Shown piece after piece: positions 51,067 through 60,344 of a DNA stretch of 64,000 nt. Positions within the stretch are counted from its first letter, which is position 1. Each line of letters opens with the position of its first letter. The position numbers and the translations under genes were made by a program. This DNA comes from Kutzneria chonburiensis (GTDB lineage: Bacteria > Actinomycetota > Actinomycetes > Mycobacteriales > Pseudonocardiaceae). The stretch is from assembly GCF_028622115.1 (NCBI RefSeq), contig NZ_CP097263.1, positions 3,720,001 to 3,784,000 on the forward strand, in the 5' to 3' direction. The notes below the pieces were generated by a model. The model was not told the DNA's origin and ran no database searches. It saw only the letters and a program-made list of their open reading frames with translations.

Positions 51067-52247
51067 CTAACCGATGCCGTCGTTCGGGACCGTACGAACG
51101 TCGCCGGCCATCCGCCGCACCGCCACCGCCGCGCGCAGCATCGGCAGATCCGCCGGCCTCGTCGGGTCGAGCCCCGTCAGCCGGCCGATCCGGCGGAGCC
51201 GGTTGTCCACGGTGTTCGGGTGCACGCCCAGCACCTTCGCCGTCGCGTTGCGGCGCAGTCCTTCGTCCAGGTACACGTCCAGCGTGCGACGGAGGTCTTC
51301 GTCCACCGGCTCGAGGAGCTCCGCCAGCCGGTGCGTTGCCGCACTGCGGCGGGTCAGCTGGTACTCCAGCAGCACGTCCGCCAGCCGGTAGGCGCCTGGC
51401 TCGCGGCGGGTTTTCGTCGCCACCTCAAGCACTTCGCGGGCCAGGCGGACGGCTGTGGGCACGTCGGCGGGTGCCGCCTCCTCCAGGGCCAGCGTGACCT
51501 TCGCACCGGCGGCCCTGGTCAGGCGGTCGTGCAGCGGAAAGTCGGCCGGCGTTGGCAGCAGGGCGATTCCGCCGGTGGGCGAGAGGGCGGTCAGTACGTC
51601 GTGGCCGGTTCGCGCAAGCTCGGCACGGACGCGGCGCACCTTCCGCCGGCCCGCCATGACGTGATCCACGCCGTCATGGAGCTCGTCCTCGTGCGGCCCC
51701 AGATCCAGCGCCACCACCACGTACCGCTCCGGCAGCCGGATTCCAGCTCTCAGCGCCGCATCCGTCGCATCGCCGCCTTCCGTGAGCGCCGCCAGCAGCG
51801 CTCCCCTCGCCGCTTGCGTCTCCCCCACCGTGCTCTCCCGGTGTTCCAGGAAGCCTTTCGCGATCGCTTGGTGCACCACGTGTTGGAACGTCACCAGCGC
51901 CCCGAAGAAGTCGATCAGCTCCCCCTGCGACGCCCGGTCGAGCTCCGGCCGCAGCTGCCGCACGCATTCCTGCAACCCCAGCAGGTAGGCGTCCAGGATC
52001 GCCTCCATCGGGATCCCTTCCTCGCCGCGCGCGATCGCCGACTCCCTCGCCTGCGCCACCAGCTCCCCCGCCGGCACTCCTCCTCCGGCAGCGCCGCCAG
52101 GAATCCCTTGAGCACCCGCTCCGTCATCGGCCGCACGTCGCCGGCCAGCGCCTCCACCGGCATCGACCCGTAGCTCGGCAGCCGCTCCACCAGCCGTTCC
52201 AGCACCCGATCCACCAGCGCCGGCACCTGTGCGTCGTCCAGCATCAT
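51067..52247 (-). pseudogene. PucR/CdaR-type regulator with one-base frameshift
   Basis: The N-terminal part MMLDDAQVPALVDRVLERLV to FLAALPEE and the remaining part (VPAGELVAQARESAIARG onward) are in different frames. One missing base in the GGAGGAGTG run at about 52078-52083 explains this and gives a 393-residue protein. It has an RsbT-type N-terminal domain, a GGDEF-like CdaR middle and the C-terminal PucR HTH (YLDEGLRRNATAKVLGVHPNTVDNRLRRI). It is divergent from the lactate monooxygenase-like gene and is the likely regulator of that gene. Confidence 0.82.
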
Positions 52248-52260
52248 CGAGGCCCCATCC

Positions 52261-52274
52261 TGTGACTTGTCACA
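52261..52274. promoter_or_regulatory. TGTGAC-TT-GTCACA palindrome
   Basis: A perfect 6-bp dyad (TGTGACTTGTCACA) lies in the 120-bp gap between the PucR gene and the divergent lactate monooxygenase-like gene. Another half-site, TTGTGAC, occurs near 52336-52342. It is a plausible operator for the PucR protein; binding is inferred. Confidence 0.5.
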
Positions 52275-52367
52275 AGCATCATGCCGGTCGGCTGGGTGGA
52301 TTCGCAGTACGCTGCTGCTCTCAGCTGGTGGAGGATTGTGACAGCCACCAACCGGGAGGAGCGTTCG

Positions 52368-53528
52368 ATGGCCTTCGGCGACTACCAGTACGAGATCTAC
52401 TTCGGCGGCCTTCAGGGTGTGCAGCCGGCGCTGCCGATGGTGTTCGCGGAGCTGGAGGAACGGGCGGCCAAGGCGCTGTCGCCGTCGCTGCTGTCGTATG
52501 TGGCGGGCGGGGCCGGCGACGAGCACACGCAGCGCGCGAACGTGTCGGCGTTCCAGAAGTGGGGACTGATGCCCCGGATGTTCGTCGGGGGCAAGGACCG
52601 CGACCTGTCGGTGTCGATGTTCGGGCTGACGCTGCCGTCGCCGCTGTTCATGGCCCCGGTCGGCGTGCTCGGCCTGTGTGCCCAGGACGGCCATGGCGAC
52701 CTCGCGGCGGCGGACGCGGCGGCGCACACGGGGGTGCCGCTGGTGCTGTCGACGCTCACCGAAGATCCGCTGGAAGACATCGCGCCCCGCTTCGGCGACA
52801 CCCCGGGCTTCTTCCAGCTCTACACGCCCAACGACCGCGAGCTGGCCGAGAGCCTGGTGCGCCGGGCCGAGGCCGCGGGATTCAAGGCAATCATCGTCAC
52901 CCTCGACACATGGCTGCCGGGCTGGCGTCCGAGGGACCTCGCCACCGGCAACTTCCCCCAGCTGCGGGGCCGGTGCCTGGCCAACTACACCTCCGACCCG
53001 GTGTTCCGGGCCCGTCTCGGCAAGGATCCGGCGGAGGACCCGCAGGCCACCGTCGGGCTGTGGGCCCAGCTCTTCGGCAACCCGCTGACCTGGGACGACC
53101 TGCCCTGGCTGCGGTCGATCACCTCGCTGCCGCTGATCGTCAAAGGCATCCAGCACCCCGACGACGCCCGCCGGGCCCGCGACGGCGGCGTCGACGGCAT
53201 CTACTGCTCCAACCACGGCGGCCGGCAGGCCAACGGTGGCATTCCCGCCCTCGACTGCCTTCCCGCGGTCGTCGCTGCCGCCGACGGTCTGCCGGTGCTG
53301 TTCGACTCCGGCGTCCGCTCCGGCACCGACGTCGTCAAGGCCCTCGCCCTCGGCGCCACGGCCGTCGGCGTCGGCCGGCCGTACGTGTACGGCATGGCCC
53401 TGGGCGGCGCCAACGGCGTGGTGCACGTGCTGCGGTCAATGCTGGCCGAGGCCGACCTGCTCATGGCCGTCGACGGCTACCCGACGCTCGCCGACCTCAC
53501 CTCGGACTCGCTCCGCCGCACGGACTGA
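52368..53528 (+). CDS. FMN-dependent alpha-hydroxy acid oxidase, lactate 2-monooxygenase type
   Basis: A 386-residue TIM-barrel flavoprotein, close to the length of mycobacterial lactate 2-monooxygenase. It shows [72 protein letters not shown] and the active-site SNHGGRQ with catalytic His and Arg, followed by [19 protein letters not shown]. The typical product is acetate plus CO2 from L-lactate, but other 2-hydroxy acids are possible. ATG 52368 follows GGGAGGAG. A start at 52281 is less likely because it would cover the promoter. Confidence 0.92.
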   Translation: MAFGDYQYEIYFGGLQGVQPALPMVFAELEERAAKALSPSLLSYVAGGAGDEHTQRANVSAFQKWGLMPRMFVGGKDRDLSVSMFGLTLPSPLFMAPVGVLGLCAQDGHGDLAAADAAAHTGVPLVLSTLTEDPLEDIAPRFGDTPGFFQLYTPNDRELAESLVRRAEAAGFKAIIVTLDTWLPGWRPRDLATGNFPQLRGRCLANYTSDPVFRARLGKDPAEDPQATVGLWAQLFGNPLTWDDLPWLRSITSLPLIVKGIQHPDDARRARDGGVDGIYCSNHGGRQANGGIPALDCLPAVVAAADGLPVLFDSGVRSGTDVVKALALGATAVGVGRPYVYGMALGGANGVVHVLRSMLAEADLLMAVDGYPTLADLTSDSLRRTD

Positions 53529-53553
53529 AGTCCGGCCTGGCTACTGCCGGAGG

Positions 53554-54744
53554 TCAGCCCTTGTCGGCGCCGTTGGCCGGCGGCTCGTCGGACGTTCCGG
53601 TGTCGCCGTTCGACTTGCTCGACCCGTTCTCGCGCGACTCGTCGGCGGACGATGCAGTGGCCGGGCCGTCGCCCGGCGGCTCGTCGGACGGCGGGGCGTC
53701 CTCGGCCGGCGGCGTGGGGCGGGTGAACCTGGACCACACCTTGCCGGCGGCGTCGGAGATCACGCCGCCGACGTCGTTGAGCACCTTGGCCAGCGGATCG
53801 GTGCTCTCCACGAACGCGTCGCGGTACGACTTGGCCGCCGACTTCACGTCGTCGGTCCACTGGTTGTGCGGCTCGTCGCCGCGGTCGGGGTAGGTGCCGC
53901 CGAGGATGTCGCGGTACCCCTCGGTCGCGGCCCACTTCTGCAACTCGGCCGCCCGCACCACGGACAGCGGGTGGGTCTCGTTGATCACGTTCATCAGCTT
54001 GAGCACGCTGTCCCGGACGTCGCCGCCGGCTTCGTACTCGGCAGCCTGGGCCAGGAACGCCTCGGTGTCCACTTCGGACGGATCGACGGCGCCGGCCATC
54101 ATGATCTGTGTCCGCAGCGCGGCCTGCGGGTTCTGCACGCACAGCAACCCGGCCCGGTCGGCCGACAGCTCGGCCTTGCGGTACCACTCCCGCAGCGCCG
54201 CGACGACCGCCCTCAGCCCCCAGTAGCCGATCGGCATCCACGACACGCTGAGCAGCATCTGCGTCAGGCGCAGCATCATGGTCCGGTACAGCGCGTGACC
54301 GGACAGCACGTGCCCGACCTCGTGCCCGATGACGAACCGCAGCCCCTCGGTGTCCAGCGCCTCGACCAGGCCCGTGGTCACGACGATGAACGGCTCGTCG
54401 AGGCCGATCGCCATGGCGTTCTGCCGGGGGTTGCGGGTGATGTAGAGCTCCGGCACCGGGTTGACGTCGAGGATCTCGGCGCACTCGTTGCGGATCGCGT
54501 CCAGCTTCGGGTACTGCTTCGGTCCGACGCGGATCGACGAGGACAGGAACAGCAGTCGATCGGCCCGCTCGCCGAACGCGCCGTTGACGGCCCGTAGCAC
54601 CTGGGCAAAGCCCGGCACGGAACGCAGCGTGGTCAGCGCGCCGCGGTCCGCCGGGTGTTCGTACGCCCGCGGGCTGATGCCCGGGAACCGCACCCGGCCC
54701 TCGCTGAGGGCTACACCACCGGTGGAATCGTCCGCAGAAGTCAC
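53554..54744 (-). CDS. M48 family metallopeptidase
   Basis: A 396-residue zinc protease of the M48/HtpX-like group. The zinc site HEVGHVLSGH gives H141, E142 and H145, and the third ligand is the Glu in RKAELSADRAG. QNAMAIGLDEPFIVVTTGL precedes it. A hydrophobic stretch (MLLSVSWMPIGYWGLRAVVAAL) may contact the membrane. The last 60 residues are a low-complexity Ser/Pro/Asp-rich tail. GTG 54744. Divergent from the LOG gene. Possible role in membrane protein turnover. Confidence 0.9.
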   Translation of the reverse strand: MTSADDSTGGVALSEGRVRFPGISPRAYEHPADRGALTTLRSVPGFAQVLRAVNGAFGERADRLLFLSSSIRVGPKQYPKLDAIRNECAEILDVNPVPELYITRNPRQNAMAIGLDEPFIVVTTGLVEALDTEGLRFVIGHEVGHVLSGHALYRTMMLRLTQMLLSVSWMPIGYWGLRAVVAALREWYRKAELSADRAGLLCVQNPQAALRTQIMMAGAVDPSEVDTEAFLAQAAEYEAGGDVRDSVLKLMNVINETHPLSVVRAAELQKWAATEGYRDILGGTYPDRGDEPHNQWTDDVKSAAKSYRDAFVESTDPLAKVLNDVGGVISDAAGKVWSRFTRPTPPAEDAPPSDEPPGDGPATASSADESRENGSSKSNGDTGTSDEPPANGADKG

Positions 54745-54808
54745 TTCTCCACAGTAACCACGCCCGCCAGCCGCCGTGGCCGAATCCGGTGATAGTTAGG
54801 ATCGGCCC

Positions 54809-55375
54809 ATGCGGATTTGCGTCTTCTGCGGTTCCTCCAACGGCGGCGAGGTCTACCTGGAGGCGGCCAGGACCGCCGGCCGAACCCTGGCCGAGCGGGG
54901 CATCGGCATCGTGTACGGCGGGGCCAAGGCCGGCACCATGGGCGCGGTGGCCGACGCCGCGCTGGCCGCGGGCGGCGAGGTCATCGGGGTCATCCCGGAG
55001 AGCCTGGTCAAGTGGGAGGTCGCCCACGAAGGCCTGACCGAGCAGCACATCGTCGACGGCCTGCACGCCCGCAAGGCGCTCATGGCCGAGCTCTCGGACG
55101 CCTTCATCACCCTGCCCGGCGGCGTCGGCACCATGGAGGAGCTGTTCGAGGTGTGGACCTGGGCCCAGCTCGGCCTGCACGACAAGCCGGTCGGCCTGCT
55201 CGACGTGAACGGCTTCTACGACCACCTGCTGCGCTTCACCGACACCATGGTCGAGCAGGGTTTCCTGCGCAAGCCGTACCGGGACGTGCTGCTGGTGGAC
55301 ACCGACCTGTCGGCGCTGCTGGACAAGTTCGCCCACCACCAGCCGCTGACCTTCCGCTGGTCCAAGGAAAGCTGA
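54809..55375 (+). CDS. LOG family protein (TIGR00730)
   Basis: A 188-residue protein of the LOG/lysine decarboxylase-like group: [36 protein letters not shown] and the hallmark [21 protein letters not shown]. These enzymes hydrolyse nucleoside monophosphates (cytokinin riboside 5'-monophosphates and AMP) to free base and ribose phosphate. ATG 54809 is the natural start. Followed after 68 bases by the unusual 560-residue gene in the same direction. Confidence 0.93.
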   Translation: MRICVFCGSSNGGEVYLEAARTAGRTLAERGIGIVYGGAKAGTMGAVADAALAAGGEVIGVIPESLVKWEVAHEGLTEQHIVDGLHARKALMAELSDAFITLPGGVGTMEELFEVWTWAQLGLHDKPVGLLDVNGFYDHLLRFTDTMVEQGFLRKPYRDVLLVDTDLSALLDKFAHHQPLTFRWSKES

Positions 55376-55443
55376 GCAACCGGGTGACATGAGGTAATCC
55401 GGCGGCCGGCGGCTGCGACACTGGTGACGGGAGGTGCGTCACC

Positions 55444-57126
55444 ATGAACACCCCTGAGTCGAACAACACCGGGTCGCTGCCGTTGGCCGCCGTCCGTCCC
55501 TATTTCTCCGTCGTGGTCCTCGAGGGCGAGGACTTCGCCGCCCTCACCGATTTCCTGCTCACCTCCGGTCGTGGCGAGATCGTGGCCCGGCACGACGGGC
55601 CGGACCTGCTGGCGTTCGTGCGCCGTCGCGAGGATCCGCCGACCTGGGCCGGCCCCGCCGCGGGGTTCGTCGACATCACCCATCAGCTCACGATTGTGTT
55701 GCGGCGTGGCGGTTTTCTCGTCGTCTGCACGGACCGGCCGACCCAGGAGCGGCTGCAGACCTGGCTGGACCGCCAGCGTTCACTGCGGCGCTACCCGTCC
55801 GAGGTGCTGGAGAGCGCGCTCATCCAAGGCGAGGTGAAGAACCTGTGGTTACGCGGGATTCACCGGCGCAGCAGCGTGAAGGCCGACGGCAAGGTCCTCA
55901 GCGGCACCAGCGTCGAGCAGACGCTGAGCCCGCACGAGGACGGCTCCTACGTGGCCGGCTCGGCCCGCGCCGCGTTACCGCTGCGGCCGGATCTGCTGCT
56001 GCTCAAGGGAAACGCCGGGACAACACCGCGTAACGCCCTGGTGTGGCTGAGCACCCGCGCCGATGTCGAGACCTTCACCGCGATGGCCGCCGAGCTGCTC
56101 GACCTGCTGGAGGACGCGCGCGCCCAGGGCGCCGAACGGCCCGACTTCCTCACCATGCTGGCCAGTCCGGCCGACCTCGCCGAGGTTCGCGACGCCTTCG
56201 AGGTCATCGTCGAGGACCCCGACACGCTGCCGGCGGGCGCGCTCAGCGACGAGCTGCGCGACCTGGCACTGTCCGCACGGGACACTCCTCCTTCCGTCAC
56301 GGGTTTCCCCGACTCGGCCTCGTTCGTGCTCGACGGCACGGTCGAGGTCACCCCGGAGCTCGTCGGCGACAAGGTCCGCCTCGACGGCGACTCCCCCATC
56401 CTCGACACCGATCTGCTCACCGTGTACTACCAGTCGGGGCACTCCTACAGCCGCGGCCGGTTCTGGCAGGCCCGTGCCCCCGAATACCCCTTTCGCAACT
56501 GGCGGTTCGAGGACTTCCGCGGCTGGGACATCCGCCGCGAGAAGCCCCGCGCCGACTCGCCGCAGCAGATCCACGACAACATCGGGGCCGACAACTCACT
56601 GTTCGACTGGGTGGTGCGGCACTACGGGCACGGCTGGCTGATCTGTGACGACGGTCCCGGCGAGGTCGCCGACTTCCTGCACATCGACACCGCCCGCACG
56701 CTCAGCCTGATCCACGTGAAGTCGGCCAAGAGCCATTCCCGCGACCGCGACGTCTCCGCCGCCGCGTACGAGGTGGTGGTCAGCCAGGCCGTCAAGAACC
56801 TCATCTACGTCAGTCGTGGGCACCTCCGTCCCCAACTCTCCCGGCCGCCGGTGCGGCGGCCCGCGTCCTGGATCGACGGCCGGCGCGTCCGCGGCCGTCG
56901 CGACTTCCTGCGCCAGCTCGATGCCCGGGTGGCCACCGACGACATGCGGGTGGTCATCCTGCAACCGCACGTCAGCAAGCGCACCTACGATCTGCTGCGC
57001 GGCCCGGGCGGTCGCGGCTCGCCCGAGCTCATGCGCCTGTATCTGCTGGAGTCCATGCTCAACTCGGCCCGCCAGTCGGCCACCGGGCTCAACGCCGACC
57101 TCGAGGTCATCGCCAGCACGGAATGA
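55444..57126 (+). CDS. Large protein of unknown family with a PD-(D/E)XK-like C-terminal motif
   Basis: A 560-residue soluble protein with no N-terminal domain I recognise. In the C-terminal third, WLICDDGPGEVADFLHID is followed by LSLIHVKSAKSH, giving E407, D410 and H424-x-K426, and then SAAAYEVVVSQAVKNL (Q448, K451). This D...(E/H)xK...QxxK order matches restriction-type nuclease cores seen in stand-alone defence-like proteins. The catalytic second acid would be His, a known variation in some groups. ATG follows GGGAGGTG. No partner gene or mobile element flanks it. Defence or DNA-repair role is inference only. Confidence 0.6.
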   Translation: MNTPESNNTGSLPLAAVRPYFSVVVLEGEDFAALTDFLLTSGRGEIVARHDGPDLLAFVRRREDPPTWAGPAAGFVDITHQLTIVLRRGGFLVVCTDRPTQERLQTWLDRQRSLRRYPSEVLESALIQGEVKNLWLRGIHRRSSVKADGKVLSGTSVEQTLSPHEDGSYVAGSARAALPLRPDLLLLKGNAGTTPRNALVWLSTRADVETFTAMAAELLDLLEDARAQGAERPDFLTMLASPADLAEVRDAFEVIVEDPDTLPAGALSDELRDLALSARDTPPSVTGFPDSASFVLDGTVEVTPELVGDKVRLDGDSPILDTDLLTVYYQSGHSYSRGRFWQARAPEYPFRNWRFEDFRGWDIRREKPRADSPQQIHDNIGADNSLFDWVVRHYGHGWLICDDGPGEVADFLHIDTARTLSLIHVKSAKSHSRDRDVSAAAYEVVVSQAVKNLIYVSRGHLRPQLSRPPVRRPASWIDGRRVRGRRDFLRQLDARVATDDMRVVILQPHVSKRTYDLLRGPGGRGSPELMRLYLLESMLNSARQSATGLNADLEVIASTE

Positions 57127-57132
57127 GCCGGG

Positions 57133-57333
57133 TCAGGCCGAGGCCCGGCGCACGGCCTTGGAGCGCCGGCCGAACAGGAACCAGGCCAGCGCCCCGACGA
57201 CCGGCAGGCACAGGTCGGCGATCACCCAGCCGATCTTGGTGCCGCTGTCGACGTCACGCCGGAGCACGTCCACGATCGCGGCCACCTCCAGCACCAGCAT
57301 GGGTAGCACGATCAGGAGATGAGTCAGGGTCAT
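57133..57333 (-). CDS. PLDc_N-type small membrane protein
   Basis: A 66-residue protein with two hydrophobic helices: THLLIVLPMLVLEVAAIVDVLRRDVDSGTKIGWVIADLCLPVVGALAWFLFGRR-type layout, the pattern of the phospholipase D-nuclease N-terminal (PLDc_N) family of small membrane proteins. ATG 57333 follows AGGAG at eight bases. Its stop is seven bases from the convergent stop of the nuclease-like gene. Confidence 0.82.
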   Translation of the reverse strand: MTLTHLLIVLPMLVLEVAAIVDVLRRDVDSGTKIGWVIADLCLPVVGALAWFLFGRRSKAVRRASA

Positions 57334-57495
57334 GTCGGTCGCTCCTTCGTCTGGAATGGACGGTGCAAGCATCGCGCGGCGGGCGTGGCCGGCGCAGTAG
57401 TGCAGATGTCCGTCTTTGGGGTGGTGCTAGGTACAGGTCCAAGGCGGGCACTGGTGCCATGGCCGGCCCCGCCCGCCGTCGTTACGGTGAGCCGC

Positions 57496-58791
57496 ATGCA
57501 GCAACTAGCCCGCCGCATCCTGCGCGCACCGTGGTCGCCGCAGCCGTGGCGCGCGACCGCGCTGATCGCGCTGGGCTGGCCGATCGGGCTGGTCGGCACC
57601 GTCGGCGTGCTCGGGCTGACCACCCTCACCATCGCCTGTGCGACGCTGCTGGGCCCGGCCGTGATGGGCTGGCTGATACCCCCGCTGCAACCCTTCGCGA
57701 CCTGGCGGCCGTGGACCTTCGTCCTGGTGATCCCGCTGTTCACGGCGCTGCTGCTGTGGTCAGTGCCGTGCACGGTCGTGCAGCGCTGGCGGTTCGCCGC
57801 GGTACTGGGCATCGAGCTGCCGGCGCCGCCCACGCGGCGACGCCTGCTCGGGCTCGCGGCCCAGTCGGCCACCTGGTGTCAGCTCGCCTATCACCTGCTC
57901 GCCGGCGTGTTGAGCACTGTCTCACTGGCGATCACGGCGGCGTTGTGGCTGCTCGGGCCGCCGCTGGCGCTGCAACTGCTCTACCTGTGGTGGCTGCCCG
58001 ACCATGGCTCGACGGCCACGGTGCTGTTGACCAGCGCGCTCGGTGTGGTGGCGTTCCACCTGGCGCCGTGGGTGGCGGAATGGATCGCCCGGCTGGAGGT
58101 CGGCATGGCCCGTGATCTGCTTGGTCCGAGCCGGCGGCAACAGCTGGCCGAGCTGTCCGAACGGGTGCGCGTCGTCGTGGACAGCCGCCTGGACGTGATC
58201 GCCTCGGCCGACGCCGAGCGTCGGCGCATCGAGCGCGACCTGCACGACGGGGCCCAGCAGCGGCTGGTCTCGCTGGCCATGAACCTCGGCATCGCCCGGC
58301 TCGACCTCGACGCGGTGCCCGAGGCGACCCGCAAGGCGATCGAGAACGCGCACGAGGAGGCCAAGCTGGCGCTGACCGAGCTGCGCGATCTCGTACGCGG
58401 GCTGCACCCGGCCGTGCTCGACGAGCGCGGCCTCGACGCCGCGCTGTCCGGCATCTCGGCCCGTTCGCCGGTGCCCGTCACCCTGCACGTCGACCTGCCC
58501 CACCGTCCGTCGCGGACCACGGAAGCCGTCGCCTACTTCGTCGTCTCGGAGGCACTCGCCAATGTCGCCAAACACGCCCGCGCGTCCCGAGTGGACATTC
58601 GGGTGAGCCATCGGGAGCACACCATCGCCGTTGTCGTCACCGATGACGGACGCGGCGGCGCCCGGCTCGACGACAGCAGCGGCCTGCGTGGGCTGATGCA
58701 CCGCGTCGGCTCCATCGACGGGTCGTTCCGGGTCGACAGTCCGATCGGCGGTCCCACCATCCTCACCGCGGAGCTGCCATGCGAGTCGTGA
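57496..58791 (+). CDS. Membrane sensor histidine kinase (NarX/LiaS-like)
   Basis: A 431-residue two-component kinase. The N-terminal half has about five to six hydrophobic helices (TALIALGWPIGLVGTVGVLGL, PWTFVLVIPLFTALLLW and more). The HisKA_3 phosphoacceptor is H250 in RIERDLHDGAQQRL, and the ATPase has VSEALANVAKHA, DDGRGG and GLRGLMHRV. ATG 57496. It overlaps the response regulator gene by 13 bases. Likely senses an envelope signal. Confidence 0.93.
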   Translation: MQQLARRILRAPWSPQPWRATALIALGWPIGLVGTVGVLGLTTLTIACATLLGPAVMGWLIPPLQPFATWRPWTFVLVIPLFTALLLWSVPCTVVQRWRFAAVLGIELPAPPTRRRLLGLAAQSATWCQLAYHLLAGVLSTVSLAITAALWLLGPPLALQLLYLWWLPDHGSTATVLLTSALGVVAFHLAPWVAEWIARLEVGMARDLLGPSRRQQLAELSERVRVVVDSRLDVIASADAERRRIERDLHDGAQQRLVSLAMNLGIARLDLDAVPEATRKAIENAHEEAKLALTELRDLVRGLHPAVLDERGLDAALSGISARSPVPVTLHVDLPHRPSRTTEAVAYFVVSEALANVAKHARASRVDIRVSHREHTIAVVVTDDGRGGARLDDSSGLRGLMHRVGSIDGSFRVDSPIGGPTILTAELPCES

Positions 58792-59420
58792 TCGCCGAGG
58801 ACTCCGTGCTGCTGCGGGAGGGCCTGGTCCGGCTGCTCGACGGCGCCGGCATCGAGGTCGTCGAAGCCGTCGGGGACGCCGACGAGCTGCTCCGCGCCGC
58901 CGCCGACCACGAGCCCGACCTCGTCCTGCTCGACGTCCGGATGCCGCCCACCCACACCGACGAGGGACTCCGTGCCGCACTGGTCATCCGCCGCCAGTGG
59001 CCCGCCATGGCGGTGCTCGTCCTCTCCCAGTACGTGGAGGAGCGTTATGCCAGTGAACTGCTCGCCACCGAGACCTCCGGCGTCGGCTACCTGCTCAAGG
59101 ACCGCATCGCCGACGTCGGCGAGTTCCTCACCGCGCTGCGCCGCGTCGCCGACGGCGGCACCGCGCTGGACCCGGAGGCCGTCGCCCAGCTCCTGCTGCG
59201 CACGCGCAGCGCGCCGCTGGCCCGGCTCAGCCCCCGGGAGACCGAGGTCCTGCGGTACATGGCCGAGGGCCGGTCGAACGCGGGCGTCGCCGACCTGCTG
59301 ATGGTCAGCGAGAGCGCGGTGGCCAAGCACGTGAACAGCATCTTCACCAAGCTCGACCTGCCGATGGCCGACAGCGACCACCGCCGAGTGCTGGCCGTGC
59401 TGACGTTTCTGAAGGGGTGA
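58779..59420 (+). CDS. NarL/LuxR-type response regulator
   Basis: A 213-residue regulator. The receiver domain starts MRVVIAEDSVLLREGLVRLL with the phosphoacceptor D52 in LVLLDVRMPP and K in YLLKDRIADV. The LuxR HTH occupies about residues 150-205 (LSPRETEVLRYMAEGRSNAGVAD, SESAVAKHVNSIFTKLDL). It is translationally coupled to the kinase gene. No obvious target gene is adjacent. Confidence 0.95.
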   Translation: MRVVIAEDSVLLREGLVRLLDGAGIEVVEAVGDADELLRAAADHEPDLVLLDVRMPPTHTDEGLRAALVIRRQWPAMAVLVLSQYVEERYASELLATETSGVGYLLKDRIADVGEFLTALRRVADGGTALDPEAVAQLLLRTRSAPLARLSPRETEVLRYMAEGRSNAGVADLLMVSESAVAKHVNSIFTKLDLPMADSDHRRVLAVLTFLKG

Positions 59421-59424
59421 TGGC

Positions 59425-60330
59425 TCAGAGCGAGCCGGCTAGCTGCCAGGTACGGAGGCGGTCGGCGGTCGAGCGCATGCCGGACTGGATGAGCACGACA
59501 TCGGTGGCGCCGGCGTCGAAGTAGCGCCGGATGCCGGCCGCCACGTCGGTCTCGGAGCCGATGAGAGCGAGGTCGGCCGGGTGGTCGACGCCTTCGGCGT
59601 CGAGGATCCGGCGGTAGGAAGGGATGTCGCCGTAGTAGCCGAGGGTGGTGGCGGCGACGGCACGGACGGCGTCGACGTCGCTGGTGACCACGGCTGGCAC
59701 GGCGGCGACGATGCGTGGTTCGAAGGAGCCGGCGAACGCCGGCACGATGTGGCGTTCGATCGCCCGAGGCCCAGCCAGGAAGGGGATGGTGCCGTCGGCG
59801 AACTCGGCGGTGGCCCGCAGGGTCTGCGGGGCCATGGCCGCGACCAGCAGTTGCACGCCGTCGCCGCCGGCCACGGCGGTGGGTAGCGGCGGCCGGGCCC
59901 GGACGGCCGAGCCGGCGAACGAGACCTGCTCGCCGTCGAGGGCCTGGTTGAGGACCTCGAGCGACTCCCGCAGCAGCCGGATGGGCGGCGGATAGTCGAG
60001 CCCGTAGGCGGGTTCGAGCAGGCCCCGCACTCCGAGGCCGACGCCGAGGGTGAAGCGGCCGTCGGTGGCGGCCTGCGCGGTCTGGGCCAGCGAGGCAATG
60101 ACGAGGGGGTGACGGGAGTAGAGCGGCACGACGGCGGTGCCGACCTCGATGCCGGGCACCTCCCGTCCGGCCAAAGCGGCCAGGCTGATCGCGTCGTGGT
60201 CGAACAGCTGGGTGAACCACACCGACGACAGCCCGGCGGTCGCGGCCTCCCGGGTCTGGGCGATCAGCTCGTCGACGATGTTCTTGGCGTGCGCGGCGTC
60301 TCCGGCCGGCAGCACGGCTCCGATGGTCAT
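59425..60330 (-). CDS. LLM class F420/flavin-dependent oxidoreductase
   Basis: A 301-residue luciferase-like TIM-barrel protein: LSSVWFTQLFDHDAISLAALAGREVPGIEVGTAVVPLYSRHPLVIAS, the GRFTLGVGLG segment, and TIPFLAGPRAIERHIVP. This matches the TIGR03564 group of probable F420-dependent enzymes. It is convergent with the response regulator and lies 14 bases downstream of the SARP gene, so it may be cotranscribed with the SARP and the PLP decarboxylase. Confidence 0.92.
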   Translation of the reverse strand: MTIGAVLPAGDAAHAKNIVDELIAQTREAATAGLSSVWFTQLFDHDAISLAALAGREVPGIEVGTAVVPLYSRHPLVIASLAQTAQAATDGRFTLGVGLGVRGLLEPAYGLDYPPPIRLLRESLEVLNQALDGEQVSFAGSAVRARPPLPTAVAGGDGVQLLVAAMAPQTLRATAEFADGTIPFLAGPRAIERHIVPAFAGSFEPRIVAAVPAVVTSDVDAVRAVAATTLGYYGDIPSYRRILDAEGVDHPADLALIGSETDVAAGIRRYFDAGATDVVLIQSGMRSTADRLRTWQLAGSL

Positions 60331-60344
60331 GGTGTCCTCCCGGA

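Noticed and set aside
52261-52274. CRP-type site TGTGA-N6-TCACA
   Set aside because: The spacer is four bases, not six, so it does not fit the CRP consensus; a local PucR operator is more likely.
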